A stretch of DNA of 64,000 bases from Alphaproteobacteria bacterium UBA6411 (GTDB taxonomy: Bacteria > Pseudomonadota > Alphaproteobacteria > CAAGCB01 > CAG-977), in NCBI GenBank assembly GCA_002438565.1, contig DJPN01000002.1:12306-76305 (forward strand), written 5' to 3'. Every line of letters starts with the position of its first letter. Position 1 is the stretch's first letter. The translations under genes and the position numbers were made by a program. The notes beneath the pieces were generated by a model. It was not told where the DNA came from and ran no database searches. It was given only the letters and a program-made list of their open reading frames with translations. Shown one piece after another: positions 17,707 through 28,263 of the stretch.

Positions 17707-18456
17707 ATGAAAGAAGTAGCTGCCAGAGCATTGGCTTTGCTGGATTTGACCAGTTTGAACGACGACGATACCGAGGAAAAAATCGTAGCCCTGTGTGCCA
17801 AGGCGCATGGCGATTTCGGCAAAACCGCCGCTGTTTGCGTGTGGCCGCGTTTTGTAAAAACCGCCAAAAAGGAACTGGAAGGCACGGGCGTCGATGTGGC
17901 GACCGTCGTCAATTTCCCGCACGGCGGAACGGATATTGAAGCAACCGTCGCCGAAACCAAACAGGCGATTGCGGACGGCGCGGACGAAATCGACGTCGTT
18001 CTGCCGTACAAGGCTTTCATGGCGGGCGACAAGGAAACCGCCGCGGCTTTGCTGAAAGCCACGCGCGAAGCCTGCAAGGGCAAAGTGATGAAAGTCATCA
18101 TCGAATCGGGCGTTTTGGCTCACGCTTCTTTGATTACCGAAGCGTCCAAACTGGCGATTGAATGCGGCGCGGATTTTGTGAAAACGTCCACGGGCAAAAC
18201 CCCCGTTTCCGCCACATTGGAAGCGGCGAACGCCATGTTGGAAGCCATCCGCGATTCGGGCAAACCCGTCGGCTTCAAAGCGTCGGGCGGCGTCCGCACA
18301 ACCGAACAGGCGGCGGATTACATGACGCTGGCCGACAAAATCATGGGGCCGAACTGGATTTCCAAAAAGACGTTCCGCTTCGGCGCCAGCGGCTTGCGCG
18401 ACAATTTACTGGCTTCCATGGGAATGGGCAAGGGTTCCGATTCCAAAGGATACTGA
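17707..18456 (+). CDS. deoC: Deoxyribose-phosphate aldolase
   Basis: A 249-residue class I aldolase cleaving 2-deoxyribose-5-phosphate to glyceraldehyde-3-phosphate and acetaldehyde. The Schiff-base lysine lies in FVKTSTG, the second active lysine in GFKASGGVR, and the aspartate in DEIDVVLP. Length fits the E. coli-type DeoC. It receives its substrate from DeoB. It begins two bases after punA and deoA follows after three bases. Confidence 0.95.
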   Translation: MKEVAARALALLDLTSLNDDDTEEKIVALCAKAHGDFGKTAAVCVWPRFVKTAKKELEGTGVDVATVVNFPHGGTDIEATVAETKQAIADGADEIDVVLPYKAFMAGDKETAAALLKATREACKGKVMKVIIESGVLAHASLITEASKLAIECGADFVKTSTGKTPVSATLEAANAMLEAIRDSGKPVGFKASGGVRTTEQAADYMTLADKIMGPNWISKKTFRFGASGLRDNLLASMGMGKGSDSKGY

Positions 18457-18459
18457 TAA

Positions 18460-19788
18460 ATGCTGCCCCAAGAGGTCATTCGCCACAAGCGCGACGGACA
18501 AAAACTGACAAAAGAGGAAATCGCCTTCTTTGTCAAGGGAATCGGCGATTGGTCGGTTTCCGAATGTCAGATTGCGGCGTTTGCCATGGCGGTTTGCCTG
18601 CGCGGCATGTCGGACGACGAAACGGTCGAACTGGCGAAAGCGATGGCTTCTTCGGGCGAAGTGATGGACTGGTCCTCCCATGAATTGGGGGGACCTGTTT
18701 TAAACAAGCACTCGACGGGCGGAATCGGGGACAAGCTGAATTTGCTGTTTGCGCCCATGATTGCCGCGTGCGGGGGCTTTGTGCCGCTGGTCGCAGGCAG
18801 ACGGCTGGGCGCAACGGGTGGAACGCTGGACAAACTGGAAAGCATCCCCGGTTATGTCGCCATTCCGTCCATTGACACATTCTACCGTGTTACGCGCGAA
18901 GTCGGCTGCGCGGTCATCGGACAGACAATCGACCTTGCCCCCGCGGACAAACGGATGTTTGAAATCCGGCTGTTAAGCGGCGCGATGGAATCGCGATCGC
19001 TGACGACGGCATCTTTGCTGGCGAAGAAACTGGCGGCGGGAACGCAAGGACTGATTGTCGATTTGAAATGCGATGCCAATCCCGATTCGGACGCGCTGTC
19101 TTTGGACGACGCCAAAAAATTGGCGGCGGTTATCGCTTCGGCGACCCGAATTGCGCAGCTGCCGACCAAAGTCGTTTTGACCGACATGAATCAAGTTTTG
19201 GGACGAACGGTCGGCAACGCTCTTGAAGTTTCCGAAGCGATTGATTATCTGACAAACAGAAAGCGCGACGAACGGCTGGACGCGATTTGCATGGATTTGT
19301 GCGCCGAAGCGCTGACCTTGAAAGGATTGGCGGAATCTGACGCGGACGCCCGCGAAAAACTGCGGCATGCTCTGGATTCGGGCAAAGCGGCTGAAATTTT
19401 TGCAAAAATGGTCGCCGCGCTGGGCGGACCAAAGGATTTAATCGAACATCCCGACAAATATCTGCCCGACGCGCCGATTGTCCGTCCCGTTTACGCGGAA
19501 CGGTCGGGCTATGTCCGTTCAATGGATTTGCCCGCCGTCGGGGCGGCAATAACGGCTTTGGGCGGACGGCGCAAAACGTTCGAGCAAACGCTCGACCCCG
19601 CGGTCGGTTTGTCGGATTTCATCCGCATCGGCGAAAAAACGGGCAAAGACAGGCCTTTGGCGGTTATTCACGCCAGAAACGAAGAATCCTTTGCTCAAGC
19701 GGCGAAAATAGTGCAGAATAAGGTTCAGACATCCGCCGAAAAACCGGCGGAAGCACCTTTGATTTACGAAACGATTACAAACTTATGA
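18460..19788 (+). CDS. deoA: Thymidine phosphorylase family protein (copy 1, altered loop)
   Basis: A 442-residue DeoA homologue, full length. It retains the phosphate-binding KHSTGG (83-88), GATGGTLDKLESIPG, and the base-contact Arg170, Ser185 and Lys189/190. However, the usual RDITATVDS stretch reads RLLSGAMES (170-178), and the KVGSGAF loop after strand DLK is replaced by KCDANPDS (203-210). It lies in the deo operon, between deoC and deoB, where DeoA normally converts thymidine or deoxyuridine to base plus deoxyribose-1-phosphate. Whether this copy alone is active is uncertain given the lost loop; compare the second copy at 21094. Confidence 0.85.
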   Translation: MLPQEVIRHKRDGQKLTKEEIAFFVKGIGDWSVSECQIAAFAMAVCLRGMSDDETVELAKAMASSGEVMDWSSHELGGPVLNKHSTGGIGDKLNLLFAPMIAACGGFVPLVAGRRLGATGGTLDKLESIPGYVAIPSIDTFYRVTREVGCAVIGQTIDLAPADKRMFEIRLLSGAMESRSLTTASLLAKKLAAGTQGLIVDLKCDANPDSDALSLDDAKKLAAVIASATRIAQLPTKVVLTDMNQVLGRTVGNALEVSEAIDYLTNRKRDERLDAICMDLCAEALTLKGLAESDADAREKLRHALDSGKAAEIFAKMVAALGGPKDLIEHPDKYLPDAPIVRPVYAERSGYVRSMDLPAVGAAITALGGRRKTFEQTLDPAVGLSDFIRIGEKTGKDRPLAVIHARNEESFAQAAKIVQNKVQTSAEKPAEAPLIYETITNL

Positions 19789-19799
19789 GGTGAAAGACT

Positions 19800-21035
19800 A
19801 TGAAACGGGCTATAATTCTGATGATGGACTCCTTTGGTTGCGGCGAAGCCCCCGATGCCGACAAATTCGGCGACGTCGGCGCGGACACGCTGGGACACAT
19901 TGCCAAAGCCTGCGCCGCCGGCAAAGCCGAAAACGGCCGCACGGGTCCTTTGAAACTGCCGAATTTGTGCAAACTGGGCTTGGGCGAACTCTACAAGCAG
20001 TGCAACGGCGAATACGCCCCGAACATGCAGATTCCCGTTTCCGAAATCAAAGCCGCCTACGGTTATTCCAAAGAAGTCAGCAAAGGCAAAGACACCACTT
20101 CGGGTCACTGGGAAATGGCGGGTGTTCCCGTCACGTTCAAATGGGGCTATTTCCCCGCGGAATACCCCAGCTTTCCGCAGGATTTGATTGACGAATTCTG
20201 CAAACGCGCGAACTTGAAAGGCGTTTTGGGCAACAAAGCGGCTTCGGGCACCGTAATTTTGGAAGAATTGGGCGAAGAAAGCATTAAAACGGGCATGCCG
20301 ATTGTGTACACGTCGGCGGACAGCGTTTTCCAGATTTGCGCCCACGAAAAGCATTTCGGTCTGGAACGCTTGTATGAAATCTGCCACATCGCCCGTGATT
20401 TGCTGAACGAACGCACCGAAAACGGCGTTATCGCGCGCGTCATCGCCCGTCCGTTCGACGGCGAAACCAAGGAAACGTTCAAACGCACGGGCGGCCGTCA
20501 CGACTATTCCGTCCTGCCCCCCGCTCCGACCGTTTTGGACAAGATGAAAGCCGCCGGCGGAAACGTGATTTCGATTGGCAAAATCAGCGACATTTTCGCC
20601 GCGCAGGGCATCACCAAAGCGTTGCCCGCCGTCGGTTTGGAACAGCTGTTCAATGTGACTTTGGAACAGGTCAAAACCGCCCCCGACAATTCGATTATCT
20701 TTCCGAACTTCGTGAACTTCGACATGGACTGGGGTCATCGCCGCAACGTGTCGGGCTATGCCGCGGGATTGGAATACTTTGACAGCCGCCTGCCCGAACT
20801 GTTTGCGGAAATGAAGGACGGCGACATCTACTTCATCACCGCCGACCACGGCTGCGATCCGACGTTCAAAGGATCCGACCACACCCGCGAACACGTCCCC
20901 GTCATCATGTTCGGAAAAGGCGTCGAACCCCGTTATCTGGGACGCCGCGAAACCTATTCCGACATCGGACAGACGATTGCGGAATATTTCGGTTTGGAAC
21001 CGTTTGAAAACGGCAAATCGTTTTTGAACAAATAA
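19800..21035 (+). CDS. deoB: Phosphopentomutase
   Basis: A 411-residue alkaline-phosphatase-superfamily mutase that interconverts (deoxy)ribose-1-phosphate and -5-phosphate. Metal-site motifs are visible: [13 protein letters not shown] at the start, [20 protein letters not shown] and [13 protein letters not shown] near the end. It links the operon's phosphorylases to DeoC and the pentose phosphate pathway. It is the last gene before a strong terminator. Confidence 0.95.
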   Translation: MKRAIILMMDSFGCGEAPDADKFGDVGADTLGHIAKACAAGKAENGRTGPLKLPNLCKLGLGELYKQCNGEYAPNMQIPVSEIKAAYGYSKEVSKGKDTTSGHWEMAGVPVTFKWGYFPAEYPSFPQDLIDEFCKRANLKGVLGNKAASGTVILEELGEESIKTGMPIVYTSADSVFQICAHEKHFGLERLYEICHIARDLLNERTENGVIARVIARPFDGETKETFKRTGGRHDYSVLPPAPTVLDKMKAAGGNVISIGKISDIFAAQGITKALPAVGLEQLFNVTLEQVKTAPDNSIIFPNFVNFDMDWGHRRNVSGYAAGLEYFDSRLPELFAEMKDGDIYFITADHGCDPTFKGSDHTREHVPVIMFGKGVEPRYLGRRETYSDIGQTIAEYFGLEPFENGKSFLNK

Positions 21036-21050
21036 TTTTAACTTTAAAGC

Positions 21051-21079
21051 GGGGCATTCTGCGGAATGCCCCCCTTTTT
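21051..21079 (+). terminator. Rho-independent terminator after deoB
   Basis: Perfect 9-bp stem GGGGCATTC / GAATGCCCC with a TGCG loop, followed by CCTTTTT. It separates the deo operon from the second deoA-like gene, which starts 14 bases later. Confidence 0.85.
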
Positions 21080-21093
21080 ATAAGGATTTCGCC

Positions 21094-22374
21094 ATGCAGC
21101 CCCAAGACATCATCTGCAAAAAACGCGCCGGACAAAAGCTGACTTCCGCGGAAATCAGCGCTTTTGTACAGGGAATCGACGACTGGTCGATTGCCGACGG
21201 GCAAATTGCGGCGCTGCTGATGGCGACGCTGATTAACGGCGCGGACACGGACGAAATCGTCGAATTGGTCAAAGCCGTCGTGGATACGGGAATGGTGCTG
21301 AACTGGGACGCCGTGGATTTGAACGGTCCCGTCGCGGCTGTGTACACCATGCCCGGCGTGGGAGACAAAGTGGAAATCATTGCGGGCGCGGTGCTGGCGG
21401 CGTGCGGTCTGTATGTGCCGATGATTTGCGACCGCATGCAATACCACGCGGGCGGCACAATGGATAAATTGGACAGTATTCTGGGCTACGATTCCCATCC
21501 GACGTATTCCCGCTTTAAAAAAGCGTTGCGCGACAGCGGGTGCGCCTTCATGACATCGACGGAACAATTCGCCCCCGCCGATATGCGCATCCAAGCGATT
21601 CGCGACATCACGGCAACGATGGACAGCCTGCCGCTGCTGATTGCCTCGATGCTGACCAAAAAGGTCACCAGCGGGATTCACAAACTGACCGTTGACGTCA
21701 AAGTCGGATCGGGTTCGTTCACCAAAACTACCGAAGAAGCGAACACCTGCGTCGACTTAATCAAACAATGCCTGCCCGCGTTCAGCATCGACGCGAACTT
21801 TACGCTGTCCGATATGAATCAAGTAACGGGGCAAAACATCGGCAACAGTTTGGAAATCTATGAAATTTGGGACTATCTGACAGGGACGTCCGGCTCGCGC
21901 GACGCGGACATTCACGCCTTGGTCAAACGGGTGTGTTCGGCGGCTTTGCTGCTGAACGGCATATGCGCGAATCAAAGCGAAGCCGACGCGAAAGTCGACA
22001 CTGTTGTCACGTCGGGCGCCGCCGCGGAACAGTTCGGCAAAATGCTGACCGCCATGGGCGTTTCCCCCGCTTTTATGAACAACCCCGCGCCGTTTTTGCA
22101 GACTGCCGCGGTCATCCGCCCGATTTACCCCGATGCTGCCGGAACGGTCAAGGGCATGAATTTGCGCTGGATTGGTTTGTCCGTCATTGAAATGGGCGCG
22201 GGACGTCTGTTCCAAGAACAGAAAATCGACTATTCGGCGGGGTACACAAACATGTGCAAAGTCGGCATGTACGTTTCCCCGCAAATTCCGCTTGCTTTTG
22301 TTCACGCGCACGATGAAGCGACCGCGGACGCCGCCGCGGAACATTTGAAAGGCGCGATTCAAATCGCGGAATAA
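21094..22374 (+). CDS. Divergent thymidine phosphorylase paralogue (copy 2, altered phosphate loop)
   Basis: A 426-residue DeoA paralogue that aligns residue-for-residue with copy 1. It keeps AIRDITATMDSLP (168-180, Arg170), Ser185, Lys189/190 and the KVGSGSF loop (203-209). It has lost the phosphate-binding KHSTGG, which reads AVYTMPGVGD (82-91), and GRGLGHTGG reads DRMQYHAGG (113-121). The losses are the mirror image of copy 1. It may be a specialised phosphorylase, an inactive partner, or half of a mixed dimer. It has its own AAGGA site and sits just past the deoB terminator, so it depends on readthrough or an unseen promoter. Its 3' end overlaps glnE by 16 bases. Confidence 0.75.
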   Translation: MQPQDIICKKRAGQKLTSAEISAFVQGIDDWSIADGQIAALLMATLINGADTDEIVELVKAVVDTGMVLNWDAVDLNGPVAAVYTMPGVGDKVEIIAGAVLAACGLYVPMICDRMQYHAGGTMDKLDSILGYDSHPTYSRFKKALRDSGCAFMTSTEQFAPADMRIQAIRDITATMDSLPLLIASMLTKKVTSGIHKLTVDVKVGSGSFTKTTEEANTCVDLIKQCLPAFSIDANFTLSDMNQVTGQNIGNSLEIYEIWDYLTGTSGSRDADIHALVKRVCSAALLLNGICANQSEADAKVDTVVTSGAAAEQFGKMLTAMGVSPAFMNNPAPFLQTAAVIRPIYPDAAGTVKGMNLRWIGLSVIEMGAGRLFQEQKIDYSAGYTNMCKVGMYVSPQIPLAFVHAHDEATADAAAEHLKGAIQIAE

Positions 22375-25076
22375 ACCGCTTCCGCCGTTTCTTTTATCTT
22401 CCGTTCCAACGCGGGCAAGTCCCGCTCGCCGCACATGGCCGCGATTTTGTTCTGAACGGCACAGGGCGCGTCCGCAACGGTTTGTCCGTCTGCCAAACAC
22501 ACGGAATACAAAGCCGACAGCGTTGTCCAAAGCCTGTAAGCCTCCTTTAAAACCGCCGCCTGCTCCGTTTGAATATGGCTTAATATGCCCGAAACGGAAC
22601 GGTCTGTGATTTCGGGATGAAGCAACCGCGTTTTTTGGGCGAAAAATTCAATGTCAATCATGCCGCCGTCGATATGCTTGACATCCCACACTGTTTTGGC
22701 GGGGAAATTTTCCGCGATTTTCTGCCGCATATCAACAACGTCCGCCGCAATTTCATCCGCCTTGCGCGGTTTGTTCAGCGCGGCGGCGATTTCGGCGCTT
22801 CCAATGTCGCCCCACGCCGCGCGGGCTTTGGTCAGCGCCATCAGTTCCCACGTCCAAGCCTCCGAATCGTAATAACGGACGAACGCCTGCAAAGACACGG
22901 CGGCGGGTCCCGCGTTGCCCGACGGACGCAGGCGCATATCAACCGACCACAGCACGCCTTCGCGCGTGTTCAGCGACAAAGCGTTGACGATTCTTTGCGC
23001 CAAGCGGGCGTAATACACGTTCGCATACAGCGGCTTTTTGGCGTCGGACAGCGCGCCGTCGGGGGCATCGTACAAAAACAAAATGTCCAAATCCGACGAA
23101 AAAGTCATTTCCCGACTGCCCGCTTTCCCCAACAGCACCAAAGCGCACTTGCCGCCCGTCATTTTGCCCGCCGATTGTTCGTAATCCGCAACAACCAAAG
23201 GACAAAGCCCGTTCAGCACAGCGTCCGCCAACGCCGACAAAATCCCGCCCAAAGCGTCGGGCGCAATCAAGCCGCGCAAAAACAAAACCGCCGTTTGAAA
23301 CCGTTTTTCACGGGCGAAGCGGCGCGCAACATCCAAAGCCTGTTCCAAATCCTCGACGTTTTCAAAAGCGGCTTTGGCTTCGGCAGTCAAAGAATCCATC
23401 GTCGGAATTTCAAAAAAGCTGCGGGACAGCACCGCGTCGAACAAATCGGGATGACGCGTCAGCTCGTTTGAAAAAACGGGAGAAACCGCTATGACTTCGG
23501 TCAGTAAGTCCAGCAAAGCGGGACGCGATTGAAACAGCGAAAACAGCTGAACGCCCGCAGGCAGTCCCTTGACGAATTCGTCGAAATGCGCAAACGCCGC
23601 ATCGGGATTCGGCGCTTTTCCCAAAGAATCGAAAATCACGGGCAGCAGTTCGGCAATCAAAGCGCGCGCTTTTTCCGACCGCATGGCGCGGTAACGCCCC
23701 GACAGCCAGCCGCGCACGGTGTCGGCGATAAAGGAAAGCTCTTTGAATCCTTTTTGCGTCAGCACAGCTGCCGTATGTTCGGGCAAATCAGCGCCGCTGA
23801 AATTCAGTTCGCCCGATTTGCTTTCCGTTTCCGCCGTAAACAGGGAATCATAAACTTCGGACACCGTCGCGCGGTATTTCAGCAGCGTTGCTTTGAACGT
23901 CGGGAAATCCATGCCCAGAAAAGCCGCAAAGGCCTCAAGCTCTTCCAGTGTTTTGGGCAGGGTTTGGGTTTGCTGGTCCTCCTGCATTTGCAAACGGTGT
24001 TCAACCGTGCGCAGGAAAACATAAGCTTCGGACAATTCGCTGCGGCATTGTTCGGTAATCCAACCCGCTTTCGCCAGCTGCCTTAACGCCGTTAAAGTGC
24101 GGCGGGAGCGAAGCTTTGTATCCCGTCCGCCCCATAAAAGCTGTTGCAGCTGCGTGAAAAATTCGATTTCGCGAATGCCGCCCGCGCCCAGCTTGACATT
24201 GTATCCCGCCAAGTTGTCCGCATCGTTTTGCGACCGCACGCCCAGCGACCGTTTGATGTCGTGGATTTGCGCCAGCGCATAAAAATCGGTCGACCGCCGC
24301 CAAACAAACGGAGCGATTTCCTTTAAAAACGCCATGCCCGACCGTTTGTCGCCCGCAACGGGACGCGCTTTGATGAACGCCGCGCGTTCCCAGTTTTGCG
24401 CAAAGCTTTCGTAATAACAGGCGGCTGCTTCGGTACTGAGCGCAATCGGCGTCGAACCGGGGTCGGGACGCAGCCGCAAATCCGTGCGGAAAACGTAACC
24501 TTGCGGCGTTTGTTCCTCCATCATCGCGACCAAAGCGCGGGTCAGCTTGACAAAGAACGATCCGATGTCGCGCTTGCCCGAATACGGAGCGGTTTCGGCA
24601 TCGTATAAAACAATCAAGTCAATGTCGGACGAATAATTCAGTTCCCGCGCGCCCAGCTTGCCCATGGCCAGTATAATCAAGCCGCTGTTTTCTTCCGGAT
24701 TTCGGGGATTGGAAATCGTCCATTCGCCCTTTGCGGCGGCTTCGCGCAGCAAAGCGGACACAGCAATCCGCAGGCACGCCTCCGCCAAAACGGACAGGGA
24801 TTCCGTGATTTGATTTAAATTCCAAGCCCCGCTCAAATCCGCCATGGCAATCAGCAAAGCCGCCTTGCGCTTTAATTTGCGCAGCTCGACCGCGGCCGTT
24901 TCGGAATCCGCCGTCAGATACAGCGCCGAAAAAGCGTTTTTCATCAGCGACGCAAACGTTTTGTCGTAACCGTTTGTTTGCACGGTTTGGAAAAATTCGT
25001 TTTCCCGCGCGCTCAGCCGTTTTAAAAAAGGACTGAATCGGGCGTCCCACGCTTGATTTTTTAAATCCTCGACCAT
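22359..25076 (-). CDS. glnE: Glutamine synthetase adenylyltransferase / deadenylylase
   Basis: A 905-residue bifunctional enzyme with two nucleotidyltransferase domains. The N-terminal one contains GARELNYSSDIDLIVLYD and adjusts glutamine synthetase by phosphorolytic deadenylylation; the C-terminal one contains GSREMTFSSDLDILFLYD and adenylylates it. Each is followed by its helical domain (GGIREIEFFTQL and GGMIDIEFFAQ). The length is slightly below the common ~940. PII (GlnB) control is expected from the family. With gltB at the left edge, it is the second nitrogen-assimilation gene in the window. Confidence 0.92.
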   Translation of the reverse strand: MVEDLKNQAWDARFSPFLKRLSARENEFFQTVQTNGYDKTFASLMKNAFSALYLTADSETAAVELRKLKRKAALLIAMADLSGAWNLNQITESLSVLAEACLRIAVSALLREAAAKGEWTISNPRNPEENSGLIILAMGKLGARELNYSSDIDLIVLYDAETAPYSGKRDIGSFFVKLTRALVAMMEEQTPQGYVFRTDLRLRPDPGSTPIALSTEAAACYYESFAQNWERAAFIKARPVAGDKRSGMAFLKEIAPFVWRRSTDFYALAQIHDIKRSLGVRSQNDADNLAGYNVKLGAGGIREIEFFTQLQQLLWGGRDTKLRSRRTLTALRQLAKAGWITEQCRSELSEAYVFLRTVEHRLQMQEDQQTQTLPKTLEELEAFAAFLGMDFPTFKATLLKYRATVSEVYDSLFTAETESKSGELNFSGADLPEHTAAVLTQKGFKELSFIADTVRGWLSGRYRAMRSEKARALIAELLPVIFDSLGKAPNPDAAFAHFDEFVKGLPAGVQLFSLFQSRPALLDLLTEVIAVSPVFSNELTRHPDLFDAVLSRSFFEIPTMDSLTAEAKAAFENVEDLEQALDVARRFAREKRFQTAVLFLRGLIAPDALGGILSALADAVLNGLCPLVVADYEQSAGKMTGGKCALVLLGKAGSREMTFSSDLDILFLYDAPDGALSDAKKPLYANVYYARLAQRIVNALSLNTREGVLWSVDMRLRPSGNAGPAAVSLQAFVRYYDSEAWTWELMALTKARAAWGDIGSAEIAAALNKPRKADEIAADVVDMRQKIAENFPAKTVWDVKHIDGGMIDIEFFAQKTRLLHPEITDRSVSGILSHIQTEQAAVLKEAYRLWTTLSALYSVCLADGQTVADAPCAVQNKIAAMCGERDLPALERKIKETAEAVYSAI

Positions 25077-25136
25077 CTTCTTTATAGAAAAAATTTTGTT
25101 TTCGTGTATGCTTTGCTTACATTAAGGGGTTTGACC

Positions 25137-28100
25137 GTGCGACGCAAGCTTTTCAAAATTTTTGCCTGTTTTCTGACGGCGGCGTTTTTGCTGTTTTCCG
25201 CCGGTTTCGGCGCGTTGCTGTATCGATTGCACCAAGCGCCGATTTCGCTTGAAAAGTACATTCCCGCCTTGATAGAAATCGCAACGCCCGCCGACGGATC
25301 GAAAATTCAAATCGAATCCGCCCTTTTGACATGGAAAAGCTGGCGTCATCCGTTCAACGTCCGCGTCACGGGATTTTCCGTTACGGACAAAGACGGCGCG
25401 TCTTTGGGCAGAATACAGGAAATGAACGCGACGTTCAGCCTGTTCGCTTTGATGCGCGGAACGCTCGCCCCGCGAACGATTTCCATTTACCGACCCGACA
25501 TACGGCTGTCCGTCAATTCAGACGAACATACTTACGCCGACGCGCCGGAGGACGGCGACGACGCGCAAACGCGGGTTTTGTTCAAAAATTTAATGACGCG
25601 CGTGGAACAGGAACATTATCTGCGCCATTTTTCGCTGGTCGATGCCCGCATCAAAATCACGGACGTTTCCCGCAACGCCGTTTGGAACATTCCGACGGGA
25701 ACGGTTTCCTATTCCAAACGGCGCGGCAGGCACAAACTGACGGGCAGCTTTTCGATTGAAACGGCGGGCAAACCGCTGACGGCGGCCGTTTCCGGAAATT
25801 GGAAAAACAAAACGAAAACCGCCAATCTGGAAATAACCGTCCGCAACATCGACATCACAAAATCGCGCGCCGCCCGCAAGTACGAGTTTTTGCGGGGCAT
25901 TTCCGTTCCGCTGAGCCTGACGGCGGATTTAAAGCTGAATTTATCCAAAATCAAAAGCGACGCTGATTTGTTCTTATGGCGCGAAATTATCCAAACGCTT
26001 GATTTTTCATTGACGGGACAGCAGGGAAACGTGGCGCTGCCCCCTTCGGTCGGCGGGACGTACGATGTCAAAAGCCTGTCCGTCGCGGGATCGTGGTTTG
26101 ACGCGGGAAATACGCTGGTCGTTTCGGATATTGACGTCGAAATGCAAAGCGGAGCCGCCTTTCACGCTTTTTTGGCCGCAAACAATCTGGGGAAATCGCT
26201 GGATTCGCAGGATTGGTCGCCTTTAAGCGCGGAATTGAAAGCGGAAGCCCGAAACCTGTCCATGGAACGCGTCCCAGACTATTGGCCGCAATCCGCCGCC
26301 CCCGATGTTCATGATTGGGTCAAAAGCAATATTAAAACGGGTTTCGCCCCGACAGGAAACATTGCAATGCAGTTCGGCGGGGATTCAAACGGCATTACGC
26401 TGAACGGTCTGGACGCCTCCGCCCGTATCGAGGACGCCCGCGTCACCTATATGGACGACATGCCCGCCGTTGAAGGCGTCAAAGCGGATTTGCATTTCAC
26501 CAAAAATGACATCGACATCACTTTGATTGACGGGCACACGGACGGTGTCGTTTTGCAAAAAGGCATGCTGTCCTTTGCCGGTTTGACCCGACCAGCGACC
26601 ATGTTCGTTCTGGACACGGATTTGGAAACGAACACCCTGTCCGACGTGTTTAAAATCCTGTCGTCCCCCTCGCTGAAAATCACACAAGCAGCCTTTATCA
26701 ACCCCGACAATATTTCCGGCGGCGCAACAGGATGCTTCAAGCTGACTTTTCCGATGACGGGCGGCCCGATTAACCCCGCCGACGTCCGCGTGTCGGTTGC
26801 GGCGGATGCACGGGATGTAACCTTGTCGCATTATCTGATTGACGCGCTGAACATTCAAAACACGGCGGCGCACCTTGATTTGACGGAAAAGGAAATGACG
26901 CTGACGGGCAGCGGAAAAATGCGCACGGGGGACATGAGCTTTACGCTTTATCAGTCGTTTGATTTCACCCCCGACGTTACGACGGATTTGAAAGTCAACG
27001 CCGTTTTGACAGACGAAGCGCGCGCCGATTTGAATATCGATTTGCTGCTGCCGCCCAATGTCGCGGGCGGTATTCCCGCCGATTTTGGCTTGCGTTTTTT
27101 CAAGGACAAAACAGGACTGGCGACGGCGCGTCTGGACTTAACGCCCGCGGATATCGACATCGGCGTCATCGGCTGGAAAAAAGCGGCGGGCACGGCGGGC
27201 GAAGCAACCGCGGAAATCCGCCTGACGGATTACGATTTCGCGGCCGTCCCGAAAATCGAACTGACCGACGCCTTGAACACCAAAATTCGCGCGAAAATCG
27301 ACTTTTCAGCCAACCATGCCTTAAAGAAAATAGACATCGCGCCGATTTCGACGGGACGCACGCACGCCCAAGCACGCGCACGGTTTTTAAAAAAATCCAT
27401 CCGCGTCGATATGACGGGGGCGGCACTGGACTGGGCGTCTTTGATGAAAGCGTCCACCCCCGAACAAAGCCTGCGCAAACAGCCGAACACCGCAACGTCG
27501 GATTTGCCCGCCGTTATCATCAACGCCGCCGTCGACAGAATTTTCCTCAGCGCGACGGGAACGGCGGACAATATCGCATTCGCGGGCATTTACAAAGACG
27601 GCGGCTGGCGGAAAATGAACGGCGCGGGAACTATCGGAAACAGAAAAATGCCTGTCGTGTTTTCGTTGTCCCCCAACGCAACGCCGGACGAATACACTTT
27701 TTCCATGGCGGCGCGCGACGCGGGATACGCGCTGAACGTTTTGGACTATATTTCAACGGTCAAAGGCGGAACTTTGCAGGTCAAAAGCACTTACGTCCCC
27801 GGAAAAGGAATCGACGGTCTGGTCGAAATCAAAGATTTCTATCTGGAAGACCAGCCCGTTTTAACCCGTCTGCTGCGGCTGACGTCGTTTACGGGGATTT
27901 ACGATACATTGACGGGACAGGGACTGCATTTCGACAAAGCGGAAATCCCCTACAAAATCAATCAAACGGCCATGAGCTTCAGCGACGCCTTGATTACGGG
28001 ATCGTCGCTGGGCATCACTTTAAACGGGTTATACAACCGCGAAACGGGATTTTTGGATTTGTACGGCTCTTTGCTGCCGTTTTACGGGGTCAACAGCCTG

Positions 28101-28262
28101 CCGGGGAAAATCCCCCTTATCGGCAAACTGTTCGTCGGGGAAAAGGGCGGCGGACTGATAGGCGTTTCCTATTCCGTCAAAGGGCTGCTGCCCAATCCCG
28201 AAGTATCCGTCAATCCGTTGTCAGCCTTTGCCCCCGGCGCGGCAAGGAATCTGTTTAATTAA
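25137..28262 (+). CDS. YhdP family AsmA-like protein (DUF3971)
   Basis: A 1,041-residue protein with an N-terminal transmembrane anchor (residues ~5-28), then long beta-rich AsmA-like repeats. The C-terminus ends LPNPEVSVNPLSAFAPGAAR, the hallmark of YhdP/DUF3971 proteins. YhdP-type proteins span the periplasm and move phospholipids to the outer membrane. The GTG at 25137 is chosen because AAGGGG lies seven bases upstream; an ATG 11 codons earlier has no ribosome site and falls in the likely promoter. It is divergent from glnE, and its stop is one base from the end of the convergent paralogue P1. Confidence 0.8.
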   Translation: MRRKLFKIFACFLTAAFLLFSAGFGALLYRLHQAPISLEKYIPALIEIATPADGSKIQIESALLTWKSWRHPFNVRVTGFSVTDKDGASLGRIQEMNATFSLFALMRGTLAPRTISIYRPDIRLSVNSDEHTYADAPEDGDDAQTRVLFKNLMTRVEQEHYLRHFSLVDARIKITDVSRNAVWNIPTGTVSYSKRRGRHKLTGSFSIETAGKPLTAAVSGNWKNKTKTANLEITVRNIDITKSRAARKYEFLRGISVPLSLTADLKLNLSKIKSDADLFLWREIIQTLDFSLTGQQGNVALPPSVGGTYDVKSLSVAGSWFDAGNTLVVSDIDVEMQSGAAFHAFLAANNLGKSLDSQDWSPLSAELKAEARNLSMERVPDYWPQSAAPDVHDWVKSNIKTGFAPTGNIAMQFGGDSNGITLNGLDASARIEDARVTYMDDMPAVEGVKADLHFTKNDIDITLIDGHTDGVVLQKGMLSFAGLTRPATMFVLDTDLETNTLSDVFKILSSPSLKITQAAFINPDNISGGATGCFKLTFPMTGGPINPADVRVSVAADARDVTLSHYLIDALNIQNTAAHLDLTEKEMTLTGSGKMRTGDMSFTLYQSFDFTPDVTTDLKVNAVLTDEARADLNIDLLLPPNVAGGIPADFGLRFFKDKTGLATARLDLTPADIDIGVIGWKKAAGTAGEATAEIRLTDYDFAAVPKIELTDALNTKIRAKIDFSANHALKKIDIAPISTGRTHAQARARFLKKSIRVDMTGAALDWASLMKASTPEQSLRKQPNTATSDLPAVIINAAVDRIFLSATGTADNIAFAGIYKDGGWRKMNGAGTIGNRKMPVVFSLSPNATPDEYTFSMAARDAGYALNVLDYISTVKGGTLQVKSTYVPGKGIDGLVEIKDFYLEDQPVLTRLLRLTSFTGIYDTLTGQGLHFDKAEIPYKINQTAMSFSDALITGSSLGITLNGLYNRETGFLDLYGSLLPFYGVNSLPGKIPLIGKLFVGEKGGGLIGVSYSVKGLLPNPEVSVNPLSAFAPGAARNLFN

Positions 28263-28263
28263 G

